Below, one piece after another: positions 17,098 to 25,432 of a stretch of DNA of 64,000 bases; the first letter of the stretch is position 1; the number at the start of each line of letters is the position of its first letter. The notes beneath the pieces are model-generated. The model did not search any database. It had not been told where the DNA came from and saw only the letters and a list, made by a program, of their open reading frames with translations. Made by a program: the position numbers and the translations under genes. The stretch spans positions 2,046,001-2,110,000 of the forward strand of contig CAXXXM010000002.1 of assembly GCA_963663265.2 (NCBI GenBank), written 5' to 3'. The stretch comes from JAEXOD01 sp963663265. GTDB taxonomy: Bacteria; Bacteroidota; Ignavibacteria; Ignavibacteriales; Melioribacteraceae.

Positions 17098-18201
17098 TTA
17101 CAAATTTTCAGTGCCAAAACTAACACCAACGGCAACGGCTGATTTTACTGCTTGGCATTCTTCATCAACAAGTTTTTGATTGGCAATACAATCTTCAATT
17201 TTGGCGTATTTAATTTCGCTTCCTTTAAGAGTTACCATAATACCAAATTTCTTTTTAAGTGCAAATTCAATTGCAAATGTTCCAAATTTTGTAGAAAGAA
17301 TTCTATCAAAAGGAGTTGGACTTCCGCCACGCTGTAAATGTCCTAAAACTGTATATCTTGTTTCAAGACCGGTATTATCGCTAATGTTTTTTGCAACTAA
17401 TTCTCCAATTCCACCTAATTGTATGGGATCTGTACGTTTAATATCTTTGGCTTTAACAATTAAATCCCCACCTTTAGGTTTTGCACCTTCGGCAACACAA
17501 ACAATGCTGAAACGTTTCCCCATCATATTACGCGAAACAACTTTATCGTAAACAACATCCCAGTCAAAAGGCATTTCTGGTAATAAAATAATATCGGCTC
17601 CACCGGCAAGACCACCATTTAAGGCAAGCCAGCCAGCATATCTACCCATAACTTCAATAACCATAACTCTATGGTGAGATGATGCAGTTGTATGCAGTCT
17701 GTCTAACGCTTCGCTAATAACATAAACAGCAGAATCATGTCCAAATGTTTGGTCGGTAGCTTCTAAATCGTTATCGATTGTTTTTGGTACGCCAACAATA
17801 TTCATCCCTTTTTTAGAAAGTTTATCAGCTATGTGCATTGTACCGTCACCGCCAATAGCAATAAGAGCATCAAAGTTCCAAGCTTCGTAATTACGCATTG
17901 CAGCATCAGAACGGTCTACAATTTTAATTTCGCCATTAACTAACTCGGGCCAATGGAAAGGGTCGCCTTTGTTGGATGAGCCAAGTATTGTTCCACCAAG
18001 CGATAAAATGCCGGACACATCTTTGTTATAGAGTTGCTGAGCTTTTCCTTCAACCAAACCTTCAAATCCATCAATAATTCCAAATACTTGCAAGCCGTTA
18101 TCTAAGGCAGGTTTTGTTACGCCTCGTATTACTGCATTTAGTCCGGGGCAATCGCCACCACCGGTTAGTATTCCAATTCTTTTTACTTTATCGGTTTTCA
18201 A
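17098..18201 (-). CDS. pfkA: 6-phosphofructokinase
   Basis: 367 residues. Phosphorylates fructose 6-phosphate to the 1,6-bisphosphate in glycolysis. Visible motifs: TGGGDCPGLNAVIRG (phosphate-donor loop), IGGDGTMHIADKL, PKTIDNDL with the catalytic TIDND, VMGRYAGWLAL, and GHLQRGGSPTPFDR. The donor-deciding residues are a mixture: Gly in GGDG (the ATP-type residue) but Lys in PKTIDND, where classical ATP enzymes have Gly. This marks the group III 'mixed-substrate' PFK family, in which both ATP- and pyrophosphate-dependent enzymes are known. The Gly favours ATP, but this needs assay. It lies 14 bp downstream of the tsaC/sua5 gene on the same strand, so the two are probably co-transcribed. Confidence 0.95.
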   Translation of the reverse strand: MKTDKVKRIGILTGGGDCPGLNAVIRGVTKPALDNGLQVFGIIDGFEGLVEGKAQQLYNKDVSGILSLGGTILGSSNKGDPFHWPELVNGEIKIVDRSDAAMRNYEAWNFDALIAIGGDGTMHIADKLSKKGMNIVGVPKTIDNDLEATDQTFGHDSAVYVISEALDRLHTTASSHHRVMVIEVMGRYAGWLALNGGLAGGADIILLPEMPFDWDVVYDKVVSRNMMGKRFSIVCVAEGAKPKGGDLIVKAKDIKRTDPIQLGGIGELVAKNISDNTGLETRYTVLGHLQRGGSPTPFDRILSTKFGTFAIEFALKKKFGIMVTLKGSEIKYAKIEDCIANQKLVDEECQAVKSAVAVGVSFGTENL

Positions 18202-18215
18202 TAAACACCTCGTAT

Positions 18216-19184
18216 CTATTTGTATGTATTTACAGCCTTTTTTAATCTATCCATAATAGCTTTTCCAAGTCCTTTTTCCGGAATTGGTTCTGCTAAGATA
18301 ACATCTATTTTGCTATTTTCAAGCTCGTGCAGCATAAAAAATAAGTTTGCCGCTGCTTCCACACTATTTTTTGTAGATGTTAAAACTTTTGTTACGTTAA
18401 AATTATAATTTAAGTATTTCTCGGAAAATAATAAACCCCCAATTTTTTTATCTTTATTTTGCAAATAAGTTTCGTCATCTAAAAAATGAATAGGGATATT
18501 TGGTGCGTAATGATATTTTAACATACCGGGAGCGTTGGGATTATCATGGTTCTCTTTCTTTAAAAGCTTTTTACCTAAAACTGATTCAATATCTTCAATT
18601 GAAAGTCCACCAGGGCGTAATAAAAAATAATCATCCCCAGTTACTTCAATAATTGTGGATTCTACACCAACAGAGCTTTGACCACCATCTAAAATAATAT
18701 CAACTTTGCTTTTTAATTGACTTGCTACATGTTCAGCAGTTGTAGGGCTTAGTTTTCCAAATTTGTTTGCACTTGGGGCAGCAATTGGAACTCCGGCAGC
18801 TTTAATCAGTTCCAAAGCGACAGGGTGTTTAGGCATACGTAAAGCAACAGTTGGGTTGCCGGCTGTTATTATATCCGGCACAATGTTAGATTTTGGCACC
18901 ACTAATGTTAATGGACCCGGGAAAAAGGCTTGTGTAAGCTTTTCAACCGTTTTTAGGTCAATAGTGCTTATTTGCTCAATTTGTGAAATATTGCATATGT
19001 GTAAAATTAGCGGATTAAAACGAGGTCTTCCTTTGGCTGCAAATATTTTTGCTGTTGCTGTGGGATTTAAACCGTTTGCACCTAATCCATATACTGTTTC
19101 GGTGGGGAAAGCTACCAGCCCGCCATCTTTTATAACTTGAGCGGCTTCTTCTATTGAAAATTTATTTGCTTGTAATAACTTCAT
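18216..19184 (-). CDS. tsaC: L-threonylcarbamoyladenylate synthase (TsaC/Sua5 family)
   Basis: 322 residues, the long Sua5 form: a YrdC domain (about 1-200) plus a C-terminal Sua5 domain (about 215-320). Signatures are GGLVAFPTETVYGLGANGLN near the N-terminus, FAAKGRP, and PSANKFGKLSPTTAEHV. The enzyme makes threonylcarbamoyl-AMP from threonine, bicarbonate and ATP for the t6A37 modification of ANN-decoding tRNAs. It is upstream of pfkA (14-bp gap) and divergent from hisN. An essential housekeeping gene in most bacteria. Confidence 0.95.
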   Translation of the reverse strand: MKLLQANKFSIEEAAQVIKDGGLVAFPTETVYGLGANGLNPTATAKIFAAKGRPRFNPLILHICNISQIEQISTIDLKTVEKLTQAFFPGPLTLVVPKSNIVPDIITAGNPTVALRMPKHPVALELIKAAGVPIAAPSANKFGKLSPTTAEHVASQLKSKVDIILDGGQSSVGVESTIIEVTGDDYFLLRPGGLSIEDIESVLGKKLLKKENHDNPNAPGMLKYHYAPNIPIHFLDDETYLQNKDKKIGGLLFSEKYLNYNFNVTKVLTSTKNSVEAAANLFFMLHELENSKIDVILAEPIPEKGLGKAIMDRLKKAVNTYK

Positions 19185-19264
19185 ATTTACTAAAATTTAA
19201 TATGCAAATATAAATAAGTTTTTGTTAATTATGGTAGTAAACTTTTTTAATTAGGGTGTGTATT

Positions 19265-20026
19265 ATGACTGAAATAAATGAACTTAAAACCTTTTGTAAA
19301 TATTTGGCTGATAGTAGTGCCGAAATAATTAGCCCTTATTTTAGATCAAAAGTAGCTATTGAAGAAAAGCAAGATTTTTCTCCGGTAACTATTGCAGATA
19401 AAAAAGCTGAAGAAAAAATGCGTGAATTGATTATGAAAGAGTATCCAACTCATGGTATTATTGGGGAAGAGTTTGGTAAACATAATCAACAGTCGGAATA
19501 CCAATGGGTGCTTGATCCTATTGACGGAACAAAAAGCTTTATTTGTGGTGCCCACACATTTGGTACTATGATTGGATTGTTATATAAAGGAGAACCAATA
19601 TTAGGTGTTATTAACCAACCGATATTAAACGAGTTTATGATTGGCGATAATATAACCACAACTCTAAACGGCAATGTTTGCAAGGTTAGAGAATGTAATG
19701 AACTTAAAAACTCCGTATTATTAACAACCGACCACTTAAACATTGAAAAATATCAAAATATTGATAAGTTTAATAAACTGATTAGAAATGTAAAAATCTA
19801 CCGTTTATGGGGTGATTGCTACGGCTATTTATTACTTGCAGCCGGTTATGCCGATATTATGATTGACCCAATTATGAATCTTTGGGATTTAGCTGCCCTA
19901 ATTCCAATTGTTAAAGGTTCGGGCGGAACTATTACCGATTATTATGGTGGTGAAGCCGTAAAAGGAGAAAGTATTATTGCCGCTTCTCCAAATATCCACA
20001 AAAAAGTTTTGGATATGTTGAAGTAA
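19265..20026 (+). CDS. hisN: Inositol-monophosphatase-family phosphatase, probable histidinol-phosphatase HisN
   Basis: About 253 residues from the ATG at 19265, chosen over the in-frame GTG at 19256 because AGGGTG lies 6 nt upstream of the ATG. The Mg-binding signatures of the IMPase superfamily are present: GEEFG, DPIDGTKSF, and NLWDLAALIPIVKGSGG. The length and the DPIDGTKSFI.G.HTFG form resemble bacterial HisN enzymes, which dephosphorylate histidinol phosphate; an inositol or other sugar phosphatase (or CysQ-like enzyme) cannot be excluded. No other his gene is in the window. It lies 79 bp upstream of the NACHT gene, same strand. Confidence 0.8.
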   Translation: MTEINELKTFCKYLADSSAEIISPYFRSKVAIEEKQDFSPVTIADKKAEEKMRELIMKEYPTHGIIGEEFGKHNQQSEYQWVLDPIDGTKSFICGAHTFGTMIGLLYKGEPILGVINQPILNEFMIGDNITTTLNGNVCKVRECNELKNSVLLTTDHLNIEKYQNIDKFNKLIRNVKIYRLWGDCYGYLLLAAGYADIMIDPIMNLWDLAALIPIVKGSGGTITDYYGGEAVKGESIIAASPNIHKKVLDMLK

Positions 20027-20105
20027 AAAGTTTATTAAAGTGGTTTTGCAATTATTATTAAACTTAAAATTGATTGAATAATAAATAGAGACGAAGAGGT
20101 GCCAA

Positions 20106-23100
20106 ATGCAAATTTTTGACGAAGAAATTAAAAGTGAACTTAAACAATTAAATATTAGTGAAAAACCGAATAAGTATACAATATCTAATTACCCATTTGA
20201 TTTGTTAACAGATAGAGCTTTTGAAATACTAAATTATTTACTGTTTAGTGAGGGGAGTTTCAAAGGTTATAATAATTTGCCAGATTATGATGATTGTTTG
20301 TTAATGAGTGGCGGTCATGATAAAGGACGCGATATAATACTCGTTAAAAATGGTATAGAAATAGGAGTAATTCAATGTAAAAAGTATAATAAGAATTTGG
20401 ATAAAGCTACTCTTTGCAAGGAAATTATAAAATTTAGTTTGTATTCGCTGAATAATCAGCAAATTGTTTCCAATTTGAGCAATTATACTTACATAATAAG
20501 TGTTGCCAAGGGGATGAGTAACGAAACAAATGAGCTACTAACTTCTTTTAAAAATAATGTACTTCAGGAAAAGAATCTTGAAAAACTAATATCAGATGTG
20601 ATTAAAGAAAATAAAGGGCTACAAGTTGAAGAGGGAGATTATAGTACGCTCAAAGATTTTTTAAACAATTTAAATGTTACAAAAATAATTTCTGATGACT
20701 TATCTCATGTTTTAAAAAATAATCCTAACCTAATATCTTCGTTTTTTAAGATTGACACAGTAATTGATTCAACAAAGTTTATTGAAATATTAAACAACGG
20801 AAATTTTAATTTAAAAAACTTTTTAATTAACTATGGTACATTAGCAAAGGCGAATTATTCGAGGATTAATTTTTTTGGATTAGCCGGTGCTTTAAATAAA
20901 CCGAGAGAAATAGATTTATATTCACTTTATGTAATCCCGAAATTTGAAAAAAAATCCTCATCATCATTATCTGTTGACTCGAATTCGAGAATTTACTATT
21001 TGAAAGATTCTGTTTGGCCTCTAACTAATATTGAAAATAATTTTACTACTAAAATAATACCCTTGAAGAATTACGAAATAGTTCCCTTCCCAGATTACGG
21101 AAATGACCTTTACGTACAATTATTTGGTTTTTTACAACCAAAGCACATTGAGTTAGCAGATTTGCTGAGTGAGTCCAAGAATATGGTAATTTTAGGGCAC
21201 CCGGGAGCTGGAAAATCTCTTTTAACAAAATTTATAATTTGTAAACTATTCGACAAAGATACTTCAATTTTTAATACAAGTGCTATATTTGATAAAATTC
21301 CAATTAGGGTGGAATTGCTTAAATATAATGAAATGAAAAAAAAAGAATATTGGGGAATAATAAATTATATTGTTCACATGTTTGAAAGTGAATTTCAATT
21401 AGTTTATTTATCTGATAGATCTTGCCAAAAACTTTTGCAAGATTATCCAACAATTATTTTTTTTGATGGGTTTGATGAAGTCTATGATAAAAAAGATAGG
21501 TTTGGATTGAGAAATGATATAGAAAACTTTTCCAAATTGTATCCCAATGCAAAAATAATAGTTACCAGTAGATATGAATCTTATGAAGAGGTTAATTTTA
21601 GCAATGATTTTTCAATTTATGAAATATTAGAATTTAATGATGTGCAAATAAAGCAATATATTAATTTTTGGTATATGTTAGAAGAAAGACAAGACAGTAT
21701 TCGCCAAAAAGAAATTAGCAAACTATTAAAGTATATTGAAAGAATTGATGACGAAATTAAAAGAAATCCATTGTTGTTATCATTAATTGTTATTCTGTTT
21801 CGAAATGAGTGCGAATTGCCAATGTCTAAGCTGGATTTGTATGAAAGTTGTACTAACACAATTGTAGAATATCGGGATGAAAAAGAAAAACAATTAAGTT
21901 ATCCCTTAAAGATAAGTAATAAATCATCAATATTTGCTTATATTGCTTTTTGGCAATATGAACAACAAAGACGTAACAATATTGTTGGTGATTATAAGCA
22001 AATTATTAAAAAGGTAAAAGATTTCTTAATATCGAAAGGCGAGTTTAGCGATGCAAACGATGCTGAAAAGAATGCTACTGAGTTTCTTGACTTTGCTAAA
22101 ATGCGCTCTGTTTTTATAGAAAACCATTTTTCTCATAAGACCTTTCTTGAATATTTTGCGGCGTATTATATTTATGCTAATTTTCATGGGAAAGGTAAGT
22201 TTGATGAAGAAAATAAAATTATTGATGATTATATTCAACAATCATCAAATGAGGTGGTACTAGAACTATTATTATGTAAAATTGATAAAGATCAAGTAGA
22301 TTTTGATATCTTAGATAAAATCATTGCTCGACAGTTGCAAATCAATAAGAATTATGCTTTATTATTCTTTTTGCAAATTATTAAATATTTAAGGAATGTT
22401 AGTCCAGCTCAAATCAAGGAACTCATAGAAATGGCAATTGAATTTTGTTTGTCAGAACAAAATTCTGAAAGTAAAGAGTTCATATTTAATATTAATAATT
22501 CGTTAATAGCCTTACTAAGCCAAAAGCGTTTTGAGATTGTATGGCAACAGATTATAAATCACAAGTTTACTGAAATTAAAGAAGATTTGGGGTTGTACAA
22601 TTTATATGTTTATTTATATGAAAACTCTCTACATAATGATTTTCAGGAGAAAATAAACTTAGAGAAAATTGCAGTGACACCAGTAATGTTTTTAATAACA
22701 AAATTAAACCCAAAAGATGGATGGGAAGGATATTTTAATCAATTGAAATTATTCATCAATGGTTTTAAAATGAAGTGCGTTTTAGATAATTATTACTCTA
22801 AGTATAAGAACAAAGTTTTTTTAGGTTGGGACAAGTTTAATTGGTGTGTATATAGCTTGTTTTCCGTTTCTGATTACAAAACTTTTGTTGCAAATTTTGA
22901 TAAACTGCTTGCACTTGGATTAACTTTAAATCAGATCATTTCAACATTTAATAAAGAATTTACGTCCTACGTTACTGAGAAAAGCGTCTTAATTGATTTC
23001 TATAATCAGAGTATTAGGGTTAACATAAAAAAATTGTTGAAGGGATCTTTATTAAAATTTTACGGCTATGATGTCTCTTTGTTAAATAAAAGTCATGTCC

Positions 23101-23153
23101 CATTTTATCGTTCGGAAAATTTACAAGGTAGTAAATATCCAAAAATAAAATAG
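20106..23153 (+). CDS. PD-(D/E)XK nuclease-NACHT STAND protein (NLR-like antiphage candidate)
   Basis: 1015 residues. The N-terminal domain (about 30-140) has an Mrr-type restriction-endonuclease core: GGHDKGRDI (69-77, candidate Asp76) followed by IQCKKY with Q90 and K92. The middle is a NACHT-type STAND NTPase: Walker A GHPGAGKS (364-371), Walker B IIFFDGFDE (450-458), and IVTSR (485-489). The remainder (about 560-1015) is helical with no motif I can name and would be the sensor. In known bacterial NLR-like proteins (Avs, bNACHT) a phage signal triggers oligomerisation and activates an N-terminal effector, often a nuclease, causing abortive infection; the fusion here fits that plan. GAGG sits 7-8 nt before the ATG. 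The gene stands alone, followed by repeat-rich debris and a PIN/ImmA pair, in an apparent accessory island. Confidence 0.9.
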   Translation: MQIFDEEIKSELKQLNISEKPNKYTISNYPFDLLTDRAFEILNYLLFSEGSFKGYNNLPDYDDCLLMSGGHDKGRDIILVKNGIEIGVIQCKKYNKNLDKATLCKEIIKFSLYSLNNQQIVSNLSNYTYIISVAKGMSNETNELLTSFKNNVLQEKNLEKLISDVIKENKGLQVEEGDYSTLKDFLNNLNVTKIISDDLSHVLKNNPNLISSFFKIDTVIDSTKFIEILNNGNFNLKNFLINYGTLAKANYSRINFFGLAGALNKPREIDLYSLYVIPKFEKKSSSSLSVDSNSRIYYLKDSVWPLTNIENNFTTKIIPLKNYEIVPFPDYGNDLYVQLFGFLQPKHIELADLLSESKNMVILGHPGAGKSLLTKFIICKLFDKDTSIFNTSAIFDKIPIRVELLKYNEMKKKEYWGIINYIVHMFESEFQLVYLSDRSCQKLLQDYPTIIFFDGFDEVYDKKDRFGLRNDIENFSKLYPNAKIIVTSRYESYEEVNFSNDFSIYEILEFNDVQIKQYINFWYMLEERQDSIRQKEISKLLKYIERIDDEIKRNPLLLSLIVILFRNECELPMSKLDLYESCTNTIVEYRDEKEKQLSYPLKISNKSSIFAYIAFWQYEQQRRNNIVGDYKQIIKKVKDFLISKGEFSDANDAEKNATEFLDFAKMRSVFIENHFSHKTFLEYFAAYYIYANFHGKGKFDEENKIIDDYIQQSSNEVVLELLLCKIDKDQVDFDILDKIIARQLQINKNYALLFFLQIIKYLRNVSPAQIKELIEMAIEFCLSEQNSESKEFIFNINNSLIALLSQKRFEIVWQQIINHKFTEIKEDLGLYNLYVYLYENSLHNDFQEKINLEKIAVTPVMFLITKLNPKDGWEGYFNQLKLFINGFKMKCVLDNYYSKYKNKVFLGWDKFNWCVYSLFSVSDYKTFVANFDKLLALGLTLNQIISTFNKEFTSYVTEKSVLIDFYNQSIRVNIKKLLKGSLLKFYGYDVSLLNKSHVPFYRSENLQGSKYPKIK

Positions 23154-23223
23154 ATGTAAATTTAAATCATAAATCAGTATAAAAATATAGCAAGTAAATG
23201 TATTGACATGATAAGTATTTCAT

Positions 23224-23320
23224 CTTTCCAATTCATCAAGTAAATATTTTGCACCGCTGAAATGGTGGTTATAAAAAGAATGAATCTAATATCTAAACGT
23301 ATTGAGAGGCAATAATTGGG
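23224..23320 (-). pseudogene. Decayed duplicate of the 3' end of the S46 peptidase gene
   Basis: This about 97-base stretch aligns to the last about 100 bases of the S46 peptidase gene (25437-25535), with roughly three quarters or more of bases identical. Shared blocks include AATTCATCAAG, AAATATTTTGCACCGCTGAA and GGTTATAAAAAG. A one-base deletion (TGGTGG against TGGTTGG) breaks the frame. It lies in the same orientation as the intact gene, so the two form direct repeats around the PIN/ImmA module. It is too short to be functional. Confidence 0.85.
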
Positions 23321-23550
23321 ACTGACAGAGATATTTAATGTTTTTTTTATTAATATGATTTAAGGATAAGCTGGTCACCTTCCATAGAGACAACTCTAAA
23401 ACTATTTAATTAATGTCAGAGAAAATGTCAGAGAAAATGTCAGAGAAAATGTCAGAGAAAATGATATTTATGTTAAAAGATTTGGTTACATCATACTCGA
23501 AAATTTTATAGATATGAGAAAAATTGAATAATAAGACTGTTTTGGTGCTA
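23321..23550. other. Gene-free debris between NACHT gene and PIN/ImmA module
   Basis: There is no supported gene here. The stretch holds the four 12-base repeats at 23413-23460, which open into a 32-codon frame (MSEK four times, then MIFMLKDLVTSYSKIL) ending at about 23511. A stop codon lies in the same frame just upstream (23407-23409). The rest is AT-rich and I see nothing else in it. Confidence 0.5.
23413..23460 (+). repeat. Four perfect tandem copies of ATGTCAGAGAAA
   Basis: The 12-base unit occurs four times without a mismatch (23413, 23425, 23437, 23449). Read in frame it encodes MSEK repeats. Similar SEK/TEN repeats occur in linkers of some DNA-binding ATPases (AlbA_2-type) and Fic-type proteins, so it may be a gene remnant; that origin is an inference. 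Confidence 0.9.
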
Positions 23551-23663
23551 TTCTATCACATAACCATCACATAAAGAAGTTATTATAAAACAATAAGTTA
23601 CAAGGATTTTGGAGAAGACAAGGCAGATTCTATCACATAAGAATCACATAAAAATAGTTATTA
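23551..23663 (+). repeat. Pair of about 35-bp direct repeats
   Basis: Copy 1 (23551-23585) and copy 2 (23628-23663) share TTCTATCACATAA, then ATCACATAAA, then AGTTATTA, with a few mismatches and 42 bases between them. Within each copy ATCACATAA is itself repeated. Copy 2 contains the stop codon of the PIN-like gene. Too few copies for a CRISPR. Confidence 0.75.
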
Positions 23664-24230
23664 AGTACCTATGTATTTGTAGTTTGTTAATTTAGTAAAG
23701 CGTAAAATTTCGTTTTTGGGCTGAGGGGATTCGTTATCTTTAACCCATTCAGCCATTAATAGTTGTAGGTTATCATTCCATAAGAGTAAACCTTGTTCAA
23801 TCCAATCATTTATTATTTGAAGCACACTAACTGTTTTTGCATCAAATTCTTGTTCTAAAAATGTCCTTAGATTTTTATCTTCAGTTGCTGCAATAAAATC
23901 AAAGGTTATACAACAAGCAGCTACATGTTTATCTACATAACTAAGGTTAAAAAGTCTATCGGTTTTTTTATTAATTGTATTATCTAACAGAAAGTTTATA
24001 ATATTGAGGTTCTCATGTAAACTCGGATTTTGAAGTTTAGTACTGCCAATAGCGGATATTCTGTTTTTGAAAGTATCTTTCCAAGCATATTGTTTCTTGA
24101 ATTTAGGCGTTCTTATTATTTCTTGTACTACTTGAGGAATAGTATAACAATTAAACTTTTCTTCAATAAACATATCTGGATTAATGCGAAGCAACATTAG
24201 AATACTACAAGTGTCACATAAGAAATACAT
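23661..24230 (-). CDS. PIN-like domain protein, probable toxin partner of XRE-ImmA
   Basis: 189 residues. Acidic residues fit a PIN nuclease core: Asp6 (FLCDTCS), Glu37 (PQVVQEI), Asp100 (YVDKHVAA) and Asp118 (ATEDKNLR). PIN proteins are Mg-dependent RNases, often toxins. The start is 9 bases downstream of the XRE-ImmA stop, so the two form one operon. A PIN-like protein of this kind (DUF4411-like) following an XRE-ImmA/IrrE gene is a recurring toxin-antitoxin arrangement; the exact family name is from memory and needs a profile search. The stop codon falls inside a short direct repeat. Confidence 0.75.
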   Translation of the reverse strand: MYFLCDTCSILMLLRINPDMFIEEKFNCYTIPQVVQEIIRTPKFKKQYAWKDTFKNRISAIGSTKLQNPSLHENLNIINFLLDNTINKKTDRLFNLSYVDKHVAACCITFDFIAATEDKNLRTFLEQEFDAKTVSVLQIINDWIEQGLLLWNDNLQLLMAEWVKDNESPQPKNEILRFTKLTNYKYIGT

Positions 24231-24239
24231 TTCCGCCCC

Positions 24240-25322
24240 TCATTTTTTCAAAAAACCTCTTATTTGTTTAGAATCAACAGCACTTTCCAATCCTAATAAT
24301 TCAGCTAATTTTGAATCAGAAATTTCGTCTATCTGGTTTTCAATTGCCTTAATAAACAAAGGAGATAAGGATGCATATATCTGTAAAAAACTAATTGGTT
24401 CACCATTACTAAAAAGTATATTGTTAATTGACGGGAATTCTTTTTTTAGTTTTGTATCAGCACCACCAATATTTTCAGGGATAAAGTTTGGATGTTTATC
24501 GTTTAAGCGTTTTGTTACTCCAAATAGAGAATGTTTGTTTTGTGATGATATTTTTTTTAATAAATTTATTTTCTGACCCGTATTATCTACATCTACCAAT
24601 AAATTGTGAATACTATCAACATATTCATTTGGAAATTGAACATGACTTGCAACTTTATCGCAAAATTGTTCTTCTTCTTCAGTATATGAATTTGTAGGGT
24701 TAATAGCATGAACGGATTCATGTAACACGGGGAATACTAAATCCAAAATATTTGTTTGGGTATTAATAAATACAACACGATGTTCAGCTATATTAGTATA
24801 GAATGCATAACTTTTTAGTTTTGGTGAGAATTGTTTGAAAATTACAAAAATGCCAAGGCTCTTCATTAATAAAAATGTATTAAAATAATCCATTGGGGCA
24901 TAACTTTTAATTTGAGTTAAATTCCTCAATTGATTTGCAATCTCTATAATATGTTGTTCGTCTTTTTTAAAAACTTGAAGTTTGGAGATTATTGAACCAG
25001 ATGTACAGTTTCTAAAAAAAACTTCATATTCGTTAATTATTGCCGATGATTCGTTTTGGATTTTATCGTTTATTTTTGCGTTTTTTCTTGTTCTGTGTAA
25101 GGGAATTAAATTATTTTTCTCCCCTTCAACTTTAAAAAGTTGGTCTGGACTGATTTGTAGAAATTTACATAAATTAAGTAAATGTGTTCCCTTTGGAACT
25201 TGCCCATTTATCCATTCATTAACTGTTTGACGGGAGATATTAAGTGCTTCAGCAATTTCGGTTATTTTAATGCTTTTTTGATTTGCAATTGACTTAATAA
25301 TTTCACCTTGCCATGTAAACAT
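24240..25322 (-). CDS. XRE-family HTH regulator fused to ImmA/IrrE metallopeptidase
   Basis: About 360 residues from the ATG at 25322. This is preferred over an in-frame start at 25352, because AAAGG lies 7 nt upstream of it and the upstream codons overlap the promoter. The N-terminal HTH reads ITEIAEALNISRQTVNEWIN (about 20-40), typical of XRE/Cro. The zinc-peptidase domain has HESVH at 201-205 and an acidic TEEEEQFCDKVASH stretch downstream that would supply the third ligand. ImmA/IrrE proteins cleave repressors or partner proteins, and XRE-ImmA fusions usually act as the antitoxin/regulator of a toxin-antitoxin or mobile-element module. It is co-transcribed with the PIN-like gene and likely autoregulated through the palindrome at 25347-25381. 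Confidence 0.9.
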   Translation of the reverse strand: MFTWQGEIIKSIANQKSIKITEIAEALNISRQTVNEWINGQVPKGTHLLNLCKFLQISPDQLFKVEGEKNNLIPLHRTRKNAKINDKIQNESSAIINEYEVFFRNCTSGSIISKLQVFKKDEQHIIEIANQLRNLTQIKSYAPMDYFNTFLLMKSLGIFVIFKQFSPKLKSYAFYTNIAEHRVVFINTQTNILDLVFPVLHESVHAINPTNSYTEEEEQFCDKVASHVQFPNEYVDSIHNLLVDVDNTGQKINLLKKISSQNKHSLFGVTKRLNDKHPNFIPENIGGADTKLKKEFPSINNILFSNGEPISFLQIYASLSPLFIKAIENQIDEISDSKLAELLGLESAVDSKQIRGFLKK

Positions 25323-25342
25323 TTGTTGACCTTTTTTATTAA

Positions 25343-25381
25343 AAAATAACAAATACTTGAGAAAATGTCAAGTATTTGTTA
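25343..25381 (-). promoter_or_regulatory. Promoter with overlapping 14-bp palindromic operator for the ImmA/PIN operon
   Basis: A perfect 14-bp inverted repeat (25347-25360 with 25368-25381; arm TAACAAATACTTGA, 7-nt spacer) lies 25 bases upstream of the regulator's ATG. On the minus strand, TTGACA (25366-25371) and TATTTT (25343-25348) are separated by 17 bases, a sigma-70-like promoter. The palindrome covers the -35 box and the whole spacer, the classic position for autorepression by an XRE protein. Confidence 0.8.
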
Positions 25382-25432
25382 CAAAAATGGCTTGTATTTT
25401 ATATGAACTAATGAATAATAGTTCTGAATTAC

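Noticed and set aside
23413..23663. Possible CRISPR-like repeats
   Set aside because: The 12-base units are contiguous without spacers and the 35-base repeats occur only twice; no cas genes are near.
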